This document shows positions 8,193 through 8,894 of a stretch of DNA of 8,894 nucleotides, in pieces. Origin of the DNA: Betaproteobacteria bacterium. Its GTDB lineage: Bacteria; Pseudomonadota; Gammaproteobacteria; Burkholderiales; Rhodocyclaceae. Numbering within the stretch: the first letter of the stretch is position 1; every line of letters starts with the position of its first letter. A program made the position numbers and the translations under genes. A model generated the notes under the pieces. It did not search any database and was not told the origin of the DNA. It saw only the letters and a program-made list of their open reading frames with translations. The stretch is taken from assembly GCA_016880375.1 (NCBI GenBank), contig JAEHDO010000243.1:1-8894 (forward strand), written 5' to 3'.

Positions 8193-8894
8193 TTAGCGCT
8201 TGATGCCCGGGCCCTTGTAGACCTGGCCGTTGGCGGTTGCCGTCATGTAGGTCAGCAGGGCGGTGATGGAATCCGACAGGTAGGCCGGCTCGGGGAAGCG
8301 CTGCTGGCGGAAGCAGTCGTTCATGCGCCACTGCTGCGTGAGCATGAAGCCGCCGGTCATGCGGTAACCCGGCCAGCCCTGGTAGGCCTTGACGGCTTCG
8401 GCCGGTTTTCTCAGGTTCGGCAGGTCCTGGGTGCGGATGCGCATGCCGTCGGCGCCGTGGCAGGTGGCGCAGGAGAAATCATAGGGGCCGGCGCGGTAGG
8501 CGAAGATCTCCTTGCCGATGTTGTAGGCTTCGACTTCCTTCGGGTGCTTCTGCGGCGCGGCGATCTTCAGGTTGCGCGACTGGGCGGCGACATAGGTGAT
8601 GACCGAAACGTGATCCGGCGTCTTGCTGAGGTTGCTGAAGGGCTGCTTGCGGATGTCCTCTTCCTTGTAGCCGAGGTACTTCACCATGCAATGCACGACG
8701 CGTCGCTCGGCGTCCATGACCTGGCCGACATCGGCGAAGTAGCGCGGCATGTGCACGTAGGCGCCCTTGACGACGCCGGCCCCGAGGCCCAGGTCGCATT
8801 GCGCCATCGTGGCGCCGTTCGGACCCTTCCTGGTTTTCCAGATGTCCTCGCCGCGCGCCTCGAACAACTCGGCCGGGTTGTCCTCCTCCAGGAC
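8193..8894 (-). CDS. soxA: SoxA, c-type cytochrome subunit of SoxAX, N-terminus beyond window edge
   Basis: The frame is open to the right edge, giving 233 visible residues; the true start and signal peptide lie outside. A TTG at 8867 starts the longest start-to-stop frame but is internal, since the coding frame continues upstream as VLEEDNPAEL, matching the conserved SoxA region before GEDIWKTRKGPNGATMAQCDLGLG. The family features are clear: CDLGLGAGVVKGAYVHMPRYFADVGQV, then HCMV, the single heme site CATCH in FSCATCHGADG, and NDCFRQQRFPEP near the C-terminus, which carries the active-site cysteine that ligates the heme and is modified to a persulfide in known SoxA proteins. The N-terminal domain has cysteines in QCDLG and HCMV but no second CxxCH in the visible part, so this looks like the monoheme SoxA type, with those two cysteines possibly forming a disulfide. 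SoxYZ genes are expected upstream. Confidence 0.95.
   Translation of the reverse strand, partial: VLEEDNPAELFEARGEDIWKTRKGPNGATMAQCDLGLGAGVVKGAYVHMPRYFADVGQVMDAERRVVHCMVKYLGYKEEDIRKQPFSNLSKTPDHVSVITYVAAQSRNLKIAAPQKHPKEVEAYNIGKEIFAYRAGPYDFSCATCHGADGMRIRTQDLPNLRKPAEAVKAYQGWPGYRMTGGFMLTQQWRMNDCFRQQRFPEPAYLSDSITALLTYMTATANGQVYKGPGIKR

Overview
All eight genes in this GC-rich window lie on the minus strand, so transcription runs from high to low coordinates. The organism looks like a Gram-negative proteobacterium able to oxidise thiosulfate. The soxA-soxX-soxB order, the high GC content and the MacA/MacB/TolC-type proteins would suit a betaproteobacterium, but this is an inference from gene content and no marker gene is present to confirm it.

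Region 1 (8894 to 5780) is the end of a sox sulfur-oxidation operon. It holds SoxA (partial, cut by the right window edge), SoxX and SoxB. SoxAX is the periplasmic c-type cytochrome pair that couples thiosulfate oxidatively to the carrier SoxYZ. SoxB is the dimanganese hydrolase that then releases sulfate from the carrier. SoxYZ and SoxCD are not in the window and would be expected upstream, beyond position 8894. A strong intrinsic terminator on the minus strand sits between soxX and soxB, and its U-tract abuts the soxB ribosome binding site.

Region 2 (5689 to 1086) is a compact tripartite efflux operon in the order tolC-like, macA-like, ABC ATPase, MacB-type permease. Together they would form an outer-membrane channel, a periplasmic adaptor and an inner-membrane ABC pump that spans the envelope. 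Junctions are tight: 10 nt, then stop/start overlaps of 1 nt and 7 nt, which suggests translational coupling. The substrate cannot be read from the sequence.

Region 3 (1048 to 1, cut by the left edge) is a CYTH-CHAD protein of the YgiF type, a probable inorganic triphosphatase with a polyphosphate-binding CHAD domain. It starts 37 nt after the permease stop and may be the last gene of the efflux transcript.

There is no gene-free stretch longer than 90 bases. The largest gaps are 5690-5779 (soxB to tolC) and 7496-7558 (soxX to soxB). Many long open frames exist on the plus strand, but they are shadows of the high-GC minus-strand genes. I see no tRNA, rRNA, CRISPR, insertion sequence or long repeat. 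The window reads mainly as known families; its most interesting points are the internal sox terminator and the link between sox, efflux and polyphosphate-type genes.
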